Positions 1 through 12,169 are shown, numbered from the stretch's first letter. The stretch: DNA of 64,000 nucleotides from Sinotaia quadrata (GCA_028829895.1 CM054179.1:51409391-51473390), one strand, 5' to 3'. The notes: generated by a model not told the origin, from the sequence alone. Numbers and translations are program-made.

Positions 1-227
1 AAACAAGCACACTTGGATCATTAACACAGAATGTAGACAAGCACACTTGGATCATTAACACAGAATGTAGACAAGCACACTTGGATCATTAACACAGAAT
101 GTAGACAAGCACACTTGGATCATTAACACAGAATGTAGACAAGCACACTTGGATCATTAACACAGAATGTAGACAAGCACATTTGGATCATTACCAGAAA
201 TATAGACAAACACTGTTTGGATTATTA
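1..227. repeat. 34-bp minisatellite, cut by the window edge
   Basis: About six near-identical copies of a 34-bp unit containing cacttggatcattaacacag. The last copies (from about 180) diverge and the array fades out by 227. The left end lies outside the window, so the true copy number is unknown. Confidence 0.95.
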
Positions 228-1004
228 CCGTTTCACACTTGCACACTCTTGACAGCAGACAACAAACCTCTAGCTTTCGAACGCTGTAAGACGTTCAGGG
301 TTTTGTAAGTTAAGCAGTTTTGGTATTAAACGTTTGTGTTGATTTATTCAAATTATGATTTCTAAGCGGCAATGTCACTGTCAGACGGACAAGTTGGTTG
401 AAATGGGATGAAATGCTAGCGGTTAAGTACAGAAAGTTAAGAAATCTCGTGACAAGATTAAGATCGTGGCGAGTTTAGAGACCACTTGGGGCTGTCGCTG
501 AGAGACTGATTACAACAATATTAAATAGACACACATCAAAGGCCGCTAGGACAATTGCTCAGATTACTTTGGTGTACATACCCTGATGCACTTTGTTGTG
601 TTTTTTTTTGTTGGGGATATTTTACAGAATTTGTAGCTTATCGCGAACATCAATCATTATAGCCAGTTTGTCCCCACCACCAATTCATTTAAACTCCTGG
701 CTACATTTTCAAAGGTCGCCATAGATTTATGGTGCCCAGTCCTCTGATGTAACTGATTTCTGTGAGCAGTTTATTTTACAGTAGGTAGAGGATAGTGAAC
801 AGTGAGATACGTAGGCAATTAGTTTCTTGTTTCATTCTCTTGACATTTTTTAATAAGTAAAATCGTCGTTTGATCAAAAACAAAAATCATTTTTAGTTAG
901 ACGTTTAATGGCTTTAAAGGATGGATTTTTTTTAATTAAAAGCTGTAATAGGTGAAATATTTTGTGCTGAATTTATCGTCTCCATATACACTTCATATTA
1001 TAAC
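228..1004. other. Single-copy AT-rich DNA, no gene seen
   Basis: No open frame of note, no RNA gene and no repeat recognised. A T-run lies near 601-611. Confidence 0.6.
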
Positions 1005-1375
1005 ACTATGGAGACGCTATCTGAAAGCCTCTGGAGACATTATCTGAAAGAGTAAGGAGATTTACACTATCTGAAAGAGTATGGAGACATTATCTGAAAG
1101 AGTAAGGAGACTTACACTATCTGAAAGAGTATGGAGACATTATCTGAAAGAGTAAGGAGACTTACACTATCTGAAAGAGTAAGAAGACTTACACTATCTG
1201 AAAGAGTAAGAAGACTTAAACTATCTAAAAAACTATGGAGACACTATTTGAAAGACTGTGAACACTTTACTGAAAGGCTAAGGTGAATATCATTGAAAGA
1301 CTGTGAACACTTTAGCTGAAAGACTAAGGTGAATATCATTGAAAGACTGGAGACGATAGAGAAAAGACAACAGAG
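1005..1375. repeat. Degenerate ~27-bp minisatellite
   Basis: Repeats built on tatctgaaagagtaaggaga with alternating tails (gacatt or gacttacac), giving a doubled period near 50 bp. From about 1245 the unit changes to a ~45-bp form with gactgtgaacac and gtgaatatcattgaaag. Confidence 0.85.
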
Positions 1376-1433
1376 ACTTTAAAATCTTTGTAGCACTATT
1401 TGTATTAGTCTGCTTGAAGGGCAGAACGAACGT

Positions 1434-1537
1434 GAGTATGCATGAAGGGCCCAACTATGAGCGTGAGTATGCTTAAGGGCCCAGCTATGAACATGAGTAT
1501 GCTTAAGGGCCCAGCTATGAGCGTGCGTATGCATGAA
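1434..1537. repeat. 30-31 bp minisatellite, ~3.4 copies
   Basis: Units contain agtatgcttaagggcccagc and carry the palindrome gggccc. The minus-strand frame across 1405-1626 is a by-product of the roughly 30-bp period and is not called as a gene. Confidence 0.9.
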
Positions 1538-1690
1538 TTACTCATAAGTGACAGGCAGGCACTCGGGTTCACGAAATAACATTCTGAAAAGTAAGCTAAT
1601 AAGAGTGCAACATTTGTTAATTTCAATTTGCTTTCTTTGCCAAAGTCAGTACGTTACTTATAGGACATCACTATTTAGTCCGCAACAAAG

Positions 1691-1968
1691 CTTTCATTTT
1701 GCCTGCACCATATCCCTTGTCTTGTAGCAAAACACTGTCCAATCTACATCCAGCTATTATGTTTCATTTTGCCTGCACCATATCCCTTGTCTTGTAGCAA
1801 AACACTGTCCAATCTACATCCAGCCATTATGCTTCATTTTGCCTGCACCATATCCCTTGTCTTGTAGCAAAACACTATCCAATCTACATCCAGTCATTAT
1901 GTTTCATTTTGCCTGCACCATATCTCTTGTCTTGTAGCAAAACATTGTCCAATCTACATCCAGCCATA
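1691..1968. repeat. 70-bp minisatellite, 4 copies
   Basis: Four tandem copies of a 70-bp unit starting tttcattttgcctgcaccat and ending with catccagcnattatg. Copies differ by only a few substitutions, so the expansion looks recent. Confidence 0.95.
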
Positions 1969-2615
1969 ATTCACATCCTTTGTTATGCATATATAAAATA
2001 CATTTTGTATATATCAATCCATTTTTTCGTCTAGATCATAAAGATTTTGTCTATCTGAAACCTCTCTTTTCCATGCATCGAATATTCTTAGACAATTGTG
2101 TTTACATAATGTTCATTTGAAACCAATGTTTTTATACAACAAACAATTATTGTGTTTATGTAAATATAATTATCTTTATTCAAGGACGCTACTCCGAACT
2201 GATGTTCGTTTTCATTTCAACAGAAATCTAGATTCCTGGATCTTGGATATTTGTTTTGGTTTCTTATTCACTATATTAAATCTATATTTTATCTTGTCAA
2301 ACGTTTTGGTGTATTTCTTTGCCAGGCAAGAAACGCTAATTATTTGCTTGCTTTAAATAAAATTTTCGCCTAAACACGCAATTGGCTTTTGTGTACATCT
2401 CTTAAATCTATTTTAAATATCTCTCTGATAAATAACTTGTTTTACTTTGTAGTGAGATGATGATAATGGGTATTGAAGAGGGTTTTGTGTTCTACGATAA
2501 TTAACTTTCAGATTTATTACCCTCGGCAAAACCTTCTTCAAAAGCTCACTGTCGACATGAAAGAAGGCACAGAAACGGAGTCTTGATAACGACATGAGTT
2601 ATACAACACAACAAG
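1969..2615. other. AT-rich single-copy DNA, no supported gene
   Basis: An 86-codon plus-strand frame (2096-2356) and a 60-codon minus-strand frame (2413-2595) are open, but neither resembles a protein I recognise, and AT-rich codon use with no splice context points to chance frames. Confidence 0.55.
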
Positions 2616-3900
2616 TGTCCATTAGTCAAGAGAAACTTCCGTCAGACTGAAAAAGGTCTCCTTAAGCAAGAAGAAATATTCCTTAACAAGGACGTCACTA
2701 TTAGCAAGGACAAATCTTCATTATCAAGGACGTCACTATTAATAAGGAAATAATCTTCATTAACCAGGACGTCACTGTTAATATGGAAATAATCTTCATT
2801 GCCAAGGACGTCACTATTAGTAAGGACAAATTTTCTTTAGCAAGGATTGGTCTCCCTTAAAAAGGACGTCTCTATTAGTAAGGACAAGACTCCATTACTA
2901 TGAACAAATCTACATTGGCAAGGTCAGAGTCTGCTTAGTACGGACAAGCTTCTATTGTAAGCCATATTTTCTTTAGTAAGGACACCCTTCATTATCGAGG
3001 TCAAGTATTTATTAGTAATGACATATCTCTGTTACTAACGATATCGCCATTACTGATGATTGGTCTCCATTTGTAAGGACACAGACTTAGCAAGATGAGT
3101 TCTCAGAAAGAATGATGTCTTAACTAATAGAAATACATTCTTTCTGAGAACTCATCTTGCTAAGTCTGTGTCCTTACAAATGGAGACCAATCATCAGTAA
3201 TGGCGATATCGTTAGTAACAGAGATATGTCATTTTGGTGTGATGGAGACATATTACAAGTTTCTATTAGTTAAAACATGTCTCCATCATTAATTACAAAT
3301 TTCTATTAGTTAAAAAATGTCTCCATCATTAATTACAAGTTTCTATTAGTAAAGTCGAGTCCTTATTACCAAAGACATATTTCTCTTGGTAAGAACATGT
3401 CTCTATTAGCAAGGACGAATCGCCATTCACACAGACAAGTCTCTGTTAGTAAAAATGACTACATTAACATTCAGAAATTAACATTAAAAAAGAATGTATT
3501 CTTGTATGTTTCCAGCCCGGAGATAAGGGCCAGCCATTCCAGAATGTAGGTTTTAGTGTAGTTTATTTTCTAAGAAGAGGGTGAGTGTGGGCTACTTAAG
3601 CCATTATATGACAGATGTGTATCCATTAATAAGGATTAATCTCCATTAGTAAAGGCAGATTTTCAATAGTAAGGACACGTCTCCATTGGTAAAGACAGTT
3701 TTTCAATAGTACGGACAACTATTACAACTATTCAGTATCCAGGACGAATATCCATTAGCAAGGATGAGTATCCATTAGTAAAGAAAATATTCAATATTAA
3801 GAACAAGCTTTCATTAACCAGAATTGGTATCAGTTGATAAGGACAACCCTCCTTTAGTAAGGTCAAGTTTCAATTAGTAAAAACAAAGTTTATTAGCAAT
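2616..3900. repeat. Old, degenerate ~24-bp tandem array
   Basis: About 1.3 kb of diverged units based on cattagtaaggacaagtctc. Conserved words are aaggac, attagtaa and tctcc. Divergence between units is high, unlike the fresh arrays nearby. A perfect inverted repeat sits inside it at 3017-3233. Confidence 0.8.
3017..3233. repeat. Perfect 98-bp inverted repeat with a 21-nt spacer
   Basis: Arm 3017-3114 and arm 3136-3233 are exact reverse complements over 98 bp when paired base by base (paired positions sum to 6250). Pairing breaks immediately at 3115/3135 and 3016/3234. The surrounding array units are poorly conserved, so the perfect match means the fold-back copy is much younger than the array, or is an assembly or library artefact. 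Confidence 0.97.
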
Positions 3901-4523
3901 GATTTCTTGACTGAACAGTTATGTGAAAAAGGATTTCCACTTGGAATAACATTGCTTCCTCCATGAATCTACCATTTGATTTTATACCTCTCCCGACCAT
4001 TGCTGGACCAGAAAGAGACAGAGAGATTAAATTGTTCTTCAGCTGTCCAGGCAATGTATGCGTAGATGAATGCGATAAAGATGTTGGTGGCGTGTGCCAC
4101 ATTCACTCCAGTCACAACTGTAGCATAGCCATGATTACAATCACAAAAAAGAATGATTGATCGAACACCATACAAACCAGTAGACATATACATACACTTG
4201 CCTCCAGTCACAAGTAATGCCTAGCTGGAATTACAGAGTTGACAGAATCAACAAAACAAAGTGGTGATATTTAATATTTAGCAAAAGCGTGGTTCGGATC
4301 CACTGACTGCTTTAAAATGATAAAATAAAGACAAAACAGTGTTATACTAGACCACAGTGGTAGACATGCGAAATATGTGTACATAATGCTATAATAAAGG
4401 GTATACTAAAATAAAAGTTCGCTTTGTTAAGTCAGCAAAAGTTGAGAAGATGGTGAACTTTCCAAATATAGTGTGTGTGCTATCTGTTTCAGTGGTGGAT
4501 AGGACAGCTGTTGCCTGCAGGAG
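3901..4523. other. Single-copy stretch with overlapping short frames
   Basis: Frames of 65-80 codons lie on both strands around 3893-4211 and overlap one another, so at most one could be real. None carries a motif I recognise. It could hide an exon, but no convincing acceptor/donor pair was found. Confidence 0.5.
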
Positions 4524-4699
4524 ATATTTTTCTTCCAGGCAGAAATGCTTGGTCTATGATAAAATAGAAATTTTTCTTCCAGGCAGAAATGCTAGATCTA
4601 TGATAAAGTAGAAATTTTTCTTCCAGGCGGAAATGCTAGGTCTATGATAAAATAGATATCTTTCTTCCAGGCAGAAATGCTTGGTCTATGATAAAATAG
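4524..4699. repeat. 44-bp minisatellite, 4 copies
   Basis: Four tandem 44-bp units containing tttcttccaggcagaaatgc followed by a tctatgataaaatag end. Each unit has a polypyrimidine run followed by cag, so the array repeats a splice-acceptor-like motif four times, probably by chance. Confidence 0.95.
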
Positions 4700-4883
4700 A
4701 AAGTAAGCAATAACAGGTCTGGTATGTAGTACTCGGCCTTGAATCCGAAATGGTTCAATTAACGGATTCAAAACTTCTGCATAACTTGAGTAGATTTGTA
4801 ATGGGAGAGACAGAGAGCAAAACTGCAGTATATGGACCCCTGTTTAGCATGTTCTCTCTCACTTTAAGTATTATGCACTTGTA

Positions 4884-4884
<1 letters not shown>

Positions 4885-4934
<50 letters not shown>

Positions 4935-4975
4935 TGTGTCTGTGTGTGTACATGTGTGTGTGCGTGTGTGTGTCG
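4885..4975. repeat. (TG)n microsatellite
   Basis: Nearly pure TG dinucleotides with a few tc and ca interruptions toward the 3' side. The Cys/Val frame reading through it is a repeat translation, not a gene. Confidence 0.98.
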
Positions 4976-5169
4976 TACAGTCATGACGTCATCCGGCATA
5001 GCACGTTTGCTCATTTTGATACACAGTAATTATCTAGTACAAGATGCGTGTAGATGTCTTATTACATAGCTTAGACAACCATACTCAGTAGCTCTACATA
5101 TATGGACCCAAAGTAAACAGTTCACTTTTCACTGCTCAGTAAAACAAAATAGAAGATGAAATTTCTTAC

Positions 5170-5410
5170 CTCGTGTACGTGGGATAGCTTACTGCAAACA
5201 GAGATGAACGAATAGAGTGTGTTTGCACAGAGAGATAAACTAAAAGAGTGTGTTTACATACTGAGATAAACTAATAGAGTGTGTTTACGTACTGAGATAA
5301 ACTAATAGAGTGTGTTTACGTACTGAGATAAACTAATAGAGTGTGTTTACGTACTGAGATAAACTAAAAGAGTGTGTTTACATACTGAGATAAACTATTA
5401 GAATGTGTTG
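5170..5410. repeat. 31-bp minisatellite, ~7 copies
   Basis: Units contain gagataaactaatagagtg followed by tgtttacgtact. Outer copies are more diverged than central ones, the usual sign of expansion from the middle. Confidence 0.93.
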
Positions 5411-6890
5411 GCTATGTGATATAATGCAGAAATATGCTTCAGATAGAAAATTTACATAATTATATATATATATAAGCCAAAGAGAAATGATATATTCTCC
5501 CCCAACTTAGCAAATAGTTTAACCAAAGATTCAAACATTTCAAAGAGCATCTTCTAAGTAAAGGGATCGAAATGCTTTCTCTTGTGAACATGTACATGCG
5601 CTAGTATATTTCAGTGCAAACGGCTTGCAAGTAAGATCAATTTGAGTTCATGCATAAAGCTGGTAATAACAAGAAAGCTGGATACAGGATGTGTAAGTAC
5701 TGCTGAGAACCATAGATAACCCAACAAGATTTCCGAAATTTATCACTAGGAGAACTAGGTCAGACCAAGGATGGCGGACAGGTCACTGACCTCAAGGACA
5801 ATACTATCATCTTCAGTGATATGCTTATTAATCCCTCACACAGGGAAGGGTGTGTTGCACTGCATTCCGACTCACTAAAACTAAAGTTTTTTCCCCTCTT
5901 AAAAGTAATTTCATTTCTTAGAGTGCTGATTATATCACATTTGCCCACCTTCAAATTATCCAATAAATCGGACAGCGTAGCCCCTGCCAACAGTACATCT
6001 ACGGTTACGAGGCAAACCTGAGTGTGAATGATAGACGAAAAGTAATTGTGAAATTGTGTCATAGTACTACTAAGATAATTAAAATATTGTCCAGCTTATC
6101 GAGAGGCTTGACTTGGAACAAAGGTCTGAGCTAGCGGTCTGTATACAAAGTGGCTAGCACTCAGAGTGGTATTTCAGTGTCAGTGCAAGAATCTTAGGTC
6201 ACATGACCTTAGAAATCAGAAGGGATGTTTTCAGCACCATGAATTTATTTGATCCCGCACTGATAGTCCTTGGAGGATTAATGATCATTAACATGTGATT
6301 TTAATCTTTTCATGACTCAGATAAGCAAGCGGTTTATGATCAGAATATAAGCTCTGCCACAAAGGTTTCAACTGAGTGCATACAGACTTTCTTGAATGCA
6401 CGTTTATGGTTAAAATAAATGTATAATTTGCATCTTATTTCTTTTAAAGTTTGGTGGATGGTACTTGATATAAGCTTGATTTGATATATATGTATATACA
6501 TATACCTGCGTGCATACATTTATGAATTTTGAGTGATTATAGCCTCGACTATAGTAATATTTACTTATACAAGTGTATGTCTATTTTGCCAACAGTTCTC
6601 ATTGTTTCGTCTGTTGTATATAACTTTCTATCGCAGCGTGTGATCTCTGTCTTCCTTTTGTAAAGTCATCACTTCATTCATCAGACTCTCTTGGCAGCCT
6701 ATTGACTGTCTTATACTTGACTGAGTGTGATTGAGAGCAAGCCAACCACCTTTATCGATCTTTCTGGCGTGCGACCAGTAGCAGACAGTTTCATAGCTAC
6801 GCTGTTCTGTTCAATGCTGGAGAAAGAAGTGTGACTCTTGACACCAACATTTATAGTCGCATTCATCCATCCATACCGCACAGATGATCG
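5411..6890. other. 1.5-kb single-copy stretch, no gene recognised
   Basis: A 100-codon minus-strand frame (5760-6062) and an overlapping 66-codon plus-strand frame (5821-6021) are present. The minus frame has no motif I recognise. A short (TA)n tract lies near 5460-5475. A ~25-bp direct duplication containing aatagaaatgatacgatgtg lies just past the end, at about 6899-6945. Confidence 0.5.
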
Positions 6891-6984
6891 ATGGGCTCAA
6901 TAGAAATGATACGATGTGTGCCCAATAGAAATGATACGATGTGTGGATAATCAGATATCAGCAGTGAAATGAAAAGCGGGATCG

Positions 6985-7450
6985 AACAAATAGGTGAATG
7001 AAAGAGAAATAGATGATGAGATGGATGAATGAAGGAGAAATATTTGATGAAGGATAAAGGAAGGAGAAATAGATGATGAGATACATGAATGAAGGAGAAA
7101 TATTTGATGAAGGATAAAGGAAGGAGAAATAGATGATAAGATGGATGAATGAAGGAGAAATATTTGATGAAGGATAAAGGAAGGAGAAATAGATGATGAG
7201 ATACATGAATGAAGGAGAAATATTTGATGAAGGATAAAGGAAGGAGAAATAGATGATAAAATGGATGAATGAAGGAGATAAAGATAATGAGATGGGTAAT
7301 TGAAGGAGAAGTAGATAATGAGATTAGGGAGATAGGTGATGGGTGAATGATGGAGATATAAGTGATGGGATTGGGTAGTTAATGAGATGTATGTCTGGAG
7401 ATGGGTAATTGAGAGAAATGAGTGATGAGGTGAGTGTAAGAGTGAGAGAT
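6985..7450. repeat. 60-bp purine-rich minisatellite with a degenerate tail
   Basis: Four tandem 60-bp units (about 7013-7260), each made of two related halves sharing gaaggagaaata and gatgaa. Beyond 7260 the units decay to about 30 bp and end next to a family A element. The minus-strand Tyr/Ser/Phe-rich frame at 6958-7206 is a translation of the array. Confidence 0.93.
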
Positions 7451-7461
7451 GTAAGTTATGG

Positions 7462-8070
7462 TGTGACGGAGTAAGTTTGCCTTTCCCTATTTCTAAACTT
7501 AATAATTATATATTTGTTGCCAGGGTCAAGCTTGGGCACTGCTAATGCAGATGTTTTCAAGAGTCAGAGGTGGAGTAATCAACTCAGGTGTATAATATGA
7601 TAGACTTGTTGATGCAATCCAAATCAGTTCCAGCTTGATGAGTAGTTTTTCTGACTAATAGTCTCATACTTGCTCATAAAAAAATTCACCCAATGGGGAT
7701 GGACTGAAAGTTATTTGTTGAAGAAAGTCCTATATTCTAATCACTTTAATTTTGACAAAACTCGAGTCCGGTATTAAAGGCGATCGTTAGCTTCTGGTAT
7801 ATTAACTGACTGATAGAGAAAAATTGGACTTAGAAATATTTCATACATGTTTGCTATTGATCTATGATATGAATTAGAGAATTCTTTATGTAATTAAACC
7901 ATTATTTCTATGTTCACTAATTTGATTACGTTGTACATTATACTTGTGAATTTTGATCAATGCTGTATTTTTATGAAGCACGTGTTTGTATCAGACTAAC
8001 GAAATTGTTGCAGGATTTGTAAGTTGAGAACGTATTAAGAGAGAAAGGAGATTAGAGATCAAATATGCCT
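7462..8070 (+). mobile_element. Dispersed family A, copy 1 (longer form)
   Basis: Begins TGTGACGGAGTAAG and then tttccctatttctaaactta, which recurs in five other places in this window. The shared core includes cttgggcactgct, gcaatccaaa and ctgactaatagtctca. After the ~350-bp core it continues with a stretch also seen, reversed, in the 44645-44460 region (gagaaaaattggacttag, then ttgttgcaggatttgtaag). It carries no coding capacity. It may be an LTR or another non-autonomous element. Confidence 0.75.
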
Positions 8071-8650
8071 GAAATTTAGTGCTACCTTAATTTGACTTTT
8101 GAAGAGAAATAAGAGAACAGCTTTTTTCTTTGATGTTTGATCTGCTTTGGACTGCATTGACTATTGTACTCTACCGGATCATGTTGGTGTGCATCCAATG
8201 TTATCATCAAACTTATCAGTAAATGTGTTGCTGTAAGTTGATTCCTGTGAATTCTGTTCAAGAGCCAATATGGCGAAATTTGAGGCTTTAGTTTGGTCTC
8301 GATAATTCACAAAGATTATTTTGAACATTCCTCATGGTGTGTTGAGTAGCGCACATGAAGATTCTAGAACGGTCTGCGTAATGTGCTTTTGATAGTGCGT
8401 GCGAAGTTTTGGACGTTTCTCCATGGTGTGCTTTATGAGTGCATCAAAGATTCTGGAACAGTTGTGCAATGTGCCTTGAAGGGGTACATTGAACGGTCAT
8501 CTAAATAAAACAGTGACTTGTTGCAAACCGAGTGATTGTGAACATGTGATAGTAACCGCAGCCATCATTGAAAAGGTTATATACATTGACTTTAATTATT
8601 TCTCTTAAACTCCATTCTCATCTGTGATGAATGCTGTCTATGACCTTGAA
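8071..8650. other. Single-copy DNA with one old ~77-bp tandem duplication
   Basis: At about 8325-8495 two diverged copies of a ~77-bp unit share catggtgtg, agattctagaac and aatgtgc. No gene is visible. Confidence 0.55.
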
Positions 8651-8654
8651 GTAT

Positions 8655-9003
8655 AAATGATGAGATGGATGGATGAGTGAAATATAAATGATGAAGTGGA
8701 TGGACTAGTGATATATAAATAATGAAAACGGAATGATGAATAAAATTTAAATGATGAGATATAAAGGTTGAGGTTGGTGGACGAGTAAAATATAAATGAT
8801 GAGGTGGATAGAGTAGTTAAATAGAAATGATGGGACTGATGGACGATTTAAGCATAAACGATGAAGTGGCTGTGAAGAGTGAAATATAAAGGAGATGGAT
8901 GGATGAGTGAAATATAAATGAGATGGATAGATGAGTGAAATATAAATGAGATGGATGGATGAGTGAAATATAAATGAGATGGATGGATGAGTGAAATATA
9001 AAA
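8655..9003. repeat. 28-31 bp minisatellite (gatggatgagtgaaatataaat)
   Basis: The left part is diverged. The last four units (from about 8890) are near-identical 28-mers ending gagtgaaatataaat. This one-sided homogeneity suggests polar expansion at the right edge. Confidence 0.9.
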
Positions 9004-9291
9004 TTATGAGACTATTTGTCAGGTCATCTCTTATTACTTTTAATATCTTAACTTATCTATTTTAATTCCATTTTATTTTTCGGGGGATGGTGCGGGGGCT
9101 ACATTCATAAAAGACGGATTCTCGTTAAATGAAATGCTACTTGTAGAAATAAGGTCAGTTGGTCTGAGGACGAGACATCTATTGGCAATTGGCTGGCCTT
9201 TAGGGACGTCACCTAGGGCAGCAAACTGGTTGCCTGGCGATCGTTCAGGCTATTATTAAAGCTTCTGCTGTTAATGAACAGTCATACATTG

Positions 9292-9358
<67 letters not shown>
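9292..9358. repeat. (CT)n microsatellite
   Basis: About 33 uninterrupted CT dinucleotides. A second, impure CT tract lies at about 9473-9502. Confidence 0.98.
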
Positions 9359-9361
<3 letters not shown>

Positions 9362-9509
9362 ATGTATATTTCTGTTTATTTAGCTAATTGCTATATCTAA
9401 ATATATATCTAGTGACTCTATTCATTAATTAAACATCTAGAATTAATTAACAGTCAGGTACCTACGTCTCCCGCTCTCTCTCTCTCTCGCTCTCGCTCTC
9501 TCAGCCTGG

Positions 9510-9730
9510 CAGATTAAGCTATCTCACTCTCCAAGCCTGGCACGTGATTCCATCTCACTCTCTAGGCCTGGCACGTGTCTCCATCTCACTCTCCACACCT
9601 GCACGTGACTCCAATCACTATCCAGACCTGGCACGTGACTCTATCTCACTCTCCACACCTGCACGTGACTCCAATCACTATCCGGATCTGGCACGTGACT
9701 CCATCTCACTCTCCGGGCCTGGTCCGTGAA
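9510..9730. repeat. ~30-bp minisatellite with a CACGTG E-box in each unit
   Basis: Units alternate between a ccaatcactatcc form and a ctatctcactctcc form, making a ~60-bp higher-order period. CACGTG occurs at 9541, 9572, 9602, 9632, 9662 and 9692, so spacing is 30-31 bp. The two overlapping Ser/His/Pro-rich frames across it are repeat translations. Confidence 0.93.
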
Positions 9731-9909
9731 TGCCACCGGGCAAAGTATGCAACCCATCAACAGACATTGTGACACCATACTTGTGCGGGACAGACGAGGG
9801 TCAAACCCTGGCGAGTGTTTACCTCTACTGAAATAAATATCTTTGCTACATGTCTCAAACCACCAAGGTTTTAATGCATTGAAATCCCGGAATTCACTTT
9901 CAATTAATC

Positions 9910-9911
<2 letters not shown>

Positions 9912-9971
<60 letters not shown>

Positions 9972-10122
9972 AGTGTGTGTGTATGTGTGTGTGTGTGTAT
10001 GTGTGTGTGTGAGTGTGTGTGTGTGTGTATGAGTGTGTGTGTGTATGTGTGTGTATGTGTGTGAGTGTGTGTATGTGTGTCTGTGTGTGTGAGTGTGAGT
10101 ATGTGTATGTATGTATGTTGAA
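9912..10122. repeat. Long imperfect (TG)n tract
   Basis: About 210 bp of TG with interspersed ta and ga dinucleotides. Confidence 0.97.
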
Positions 10123-10221
10123 TGTGTGTATATTTCTCAATATTTTAACTTTATTTTATTTTAAATGATTATTTAATAATACTTTTCACATAGAGGGAGG
10201 AGAGAGTACGCAGTACTATGA

Positions 10222-10390
10222 TCGCTACGTACTTAGTGAAATATGTTCAGGATACTGGGACAGGGTTTCTTTCACATAGGCCTACGTACTTAGTGAAATA
10301 TGTTCAGGATACTGGGACAGGGTTTCTTTCACATACGTACTTAGTGAAATATGTACAGGATACTGGGACAAGGTTTCTTTCACATACGTA
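10222..10390. repeat. 54-57 bp minisatellite, 3 copies
   Basis: Three copies share cttagtgaaatatgttcagg and gggacagggtttctttcaca. The first carries a 3-bp addition (taggcc junction). The plus-strand frame at 10218-10424 is a repeat translation. Confidence 0.95.
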
Positions 10391-10990
10391 CAACGGATGT
10401 TTACCTTTCAAATGGTTGTCATAATGTTGGCAGAGTTCCTCCGTTGCCTGTGGAACTGTTTATCTTGTCCTTACTTCCAGTGCGATAGTAAATGTGTGTA
10501 ATACCTCCTTTAAGACACTTCACTGGATCGCTTTTTATTTATGTTACCATTGTCTAAAGCAAGCATTAATCATATAGTATAGTTCATTCCTTGACAACCT
10601 TTTTCGTGTTTAAGATATTGATTTCAGATTTACCAGATTTACGTTTCTATACATAGGATGAATTCAGAAGACGGAGACAGAAAGAGTTAATTCCCTTGTA
10701 CAATTTCTATAAGGCATTCAATGGTTCAAGCACTTTGGACCCTAGGTTTAGGCCTGGCAACAAAGTACCATTAACATTAATACATGATTCAGCGCTCGGT
10801 TATTTGTGAGTGTTTCTTTTATATTCAAAACATTTTAAGCTGCGATAACTTATTTCTGATTAACACACTGTGCGTCCACAGATTCACTTTATTTTTCCTC
10901 TTGAAAGCATGTGTTCACTGCAGATCAAATTACTAAGCCTTTGTCATGACAGTAAGGCGATCAAAGCCTTTAAATCCAAAAAAGGTTTTA
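10391..10990. other. Single-copy DNA, no gene recognised
   Basis: A 72-codon plus-strand frame begins within it (10870-11088), with no motif I recognise. Confidence 0.5.
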
Positions 10991-10999
10991 AATTAATGT

Positions 11000-12030
11000 T
11001 TATAATAATGGGATTTACACATTTAGATTTTTCATCAGTAGAGAATAGTAGAGACTGTAATGTAGTAGTGAGCATGTCTGAGTTATAAACATAATGGTTG
11101 TCTATGTGTGGCGGAGTGAATTTGCCTGTCCCTATTTCTAAATTTAATAATTATATATTTGCTGCCAATGTTAACCTGACCCGACCTTGGGCACTGCTTA
11201 TGATGATATTTTTGTAAGTGCCAGAGTTGGAGTAAACAACTCAGGTGGAGAACTTGCTAGAACTTGCTGATGCAATCCAAACCAGTTCCAAGCGGATGAA
11301 TAGTTTTCTGACTAATAGTCTCACTCTTGTTCATAACAACTCCATTGAATGTGGATGTACAGAAAGCTACTTTGTTGAAGAAGTTCTCTAATCACTTTGT
11401 TTGACGTAACTCAAGTCTGGTCAAGAAGGTGACTGTTAGTTTGTGGTAAGTTAACTGACTTTTATTTATATTTCTGAGCATCCACTATCCGCTATTACTT
11501 CAACACAATGTTTTAAAATATGTGCAAGAAGGTTAATAAATAAGTATAAGTATGGCTGGCATTTAAACGTAACTCTGTGACACTGTTTCAGTTCTAAAAG
11601 TGATGGTATTAATATATCTGAGTTCTATTCGTAATATTGAATCTATGTCTGGATTATAAAACTAATGATATGACTGTGTCTGAGTTCTATACGTAATGAT
11701 GTATCTATGTCTGTAAATAAAATTATTGTTGTGGCTATGTCTGATTTCTAAATGTAATGGCATGACTATGCCTGAATTATATGAGTAATGGTGTGGCTAT
11801 GGCTAAGCTCCTAAAGTAATGATGTTCATATCTGAATTATAAAAATAATGTGTGGGTATAGCTGATTTATAAGCATAATGCTATGATTGTGTCTAAATTA
11901 TAAAAGTAATGTGTGGATATGGCTGATTTATAAGCATAATTCTATGATTATGTCTGAATTCTAAAAGTAACTGTACGACTTTGTATGAGTTATAAATGTA
12001 ATGGTGTGAATATGTTTGAATTCTAAAAGT
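11000..12030. repeat. Degenerate ~38-bp array interrupted by family A copy 2
   Basis: Units based on tatgtctgaattctaaaagt then aatggtgtgg are clear at 11575-12030. The same motif (catgtctgagttataaacat) appears at 11070-11098, just left of the family A copy at 11105-11460, so the mobile element appears to have landed near the edge of this array. Confidence 0.75.
11105..11460 (+). mobile_element. Dispersed family A, copy 2 (core form)
   Basis: Starts TGTGGCGGAGTGAATTTGCC and keeps all conserved blocks, including gacccgaccttgggcactgc and ctgactaatagtctcactc. It ends near gtaagttaactgact with no detectable continuation. It has no coding capacity, and I could not identify a target-site duplication by eye. 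Confidence 0.75.
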
Positions 12031-12074
12031 AAGTCAGAGCCGGTAACAGGGTGTTGATATATGAAAGAATATTG

Positions 12075-12119
12075 GCTGTTTGTGTGTGTGTGAGTATGTG
12101 TGTTTGAGTGTGTGTGTTT

Positions 12120-12169
<50 letters not shown>

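Noticed and set aside
1..227. Terminal array as telomeric or subtelomeric satellite
   Set aside because: The 34-bp unit has no telomeric hexamer, and the window edge is arbitrary, so its end position says nothing.
9790..9830. tRNA B-box-like word gggtcaaaccctgg as part of a tRNA-derived SINE
   Set aside because: No matching A-box at the right distance and no second copy in the window. Similar words near 4290, 24935 and 51605 also lack a cloverleaf context.
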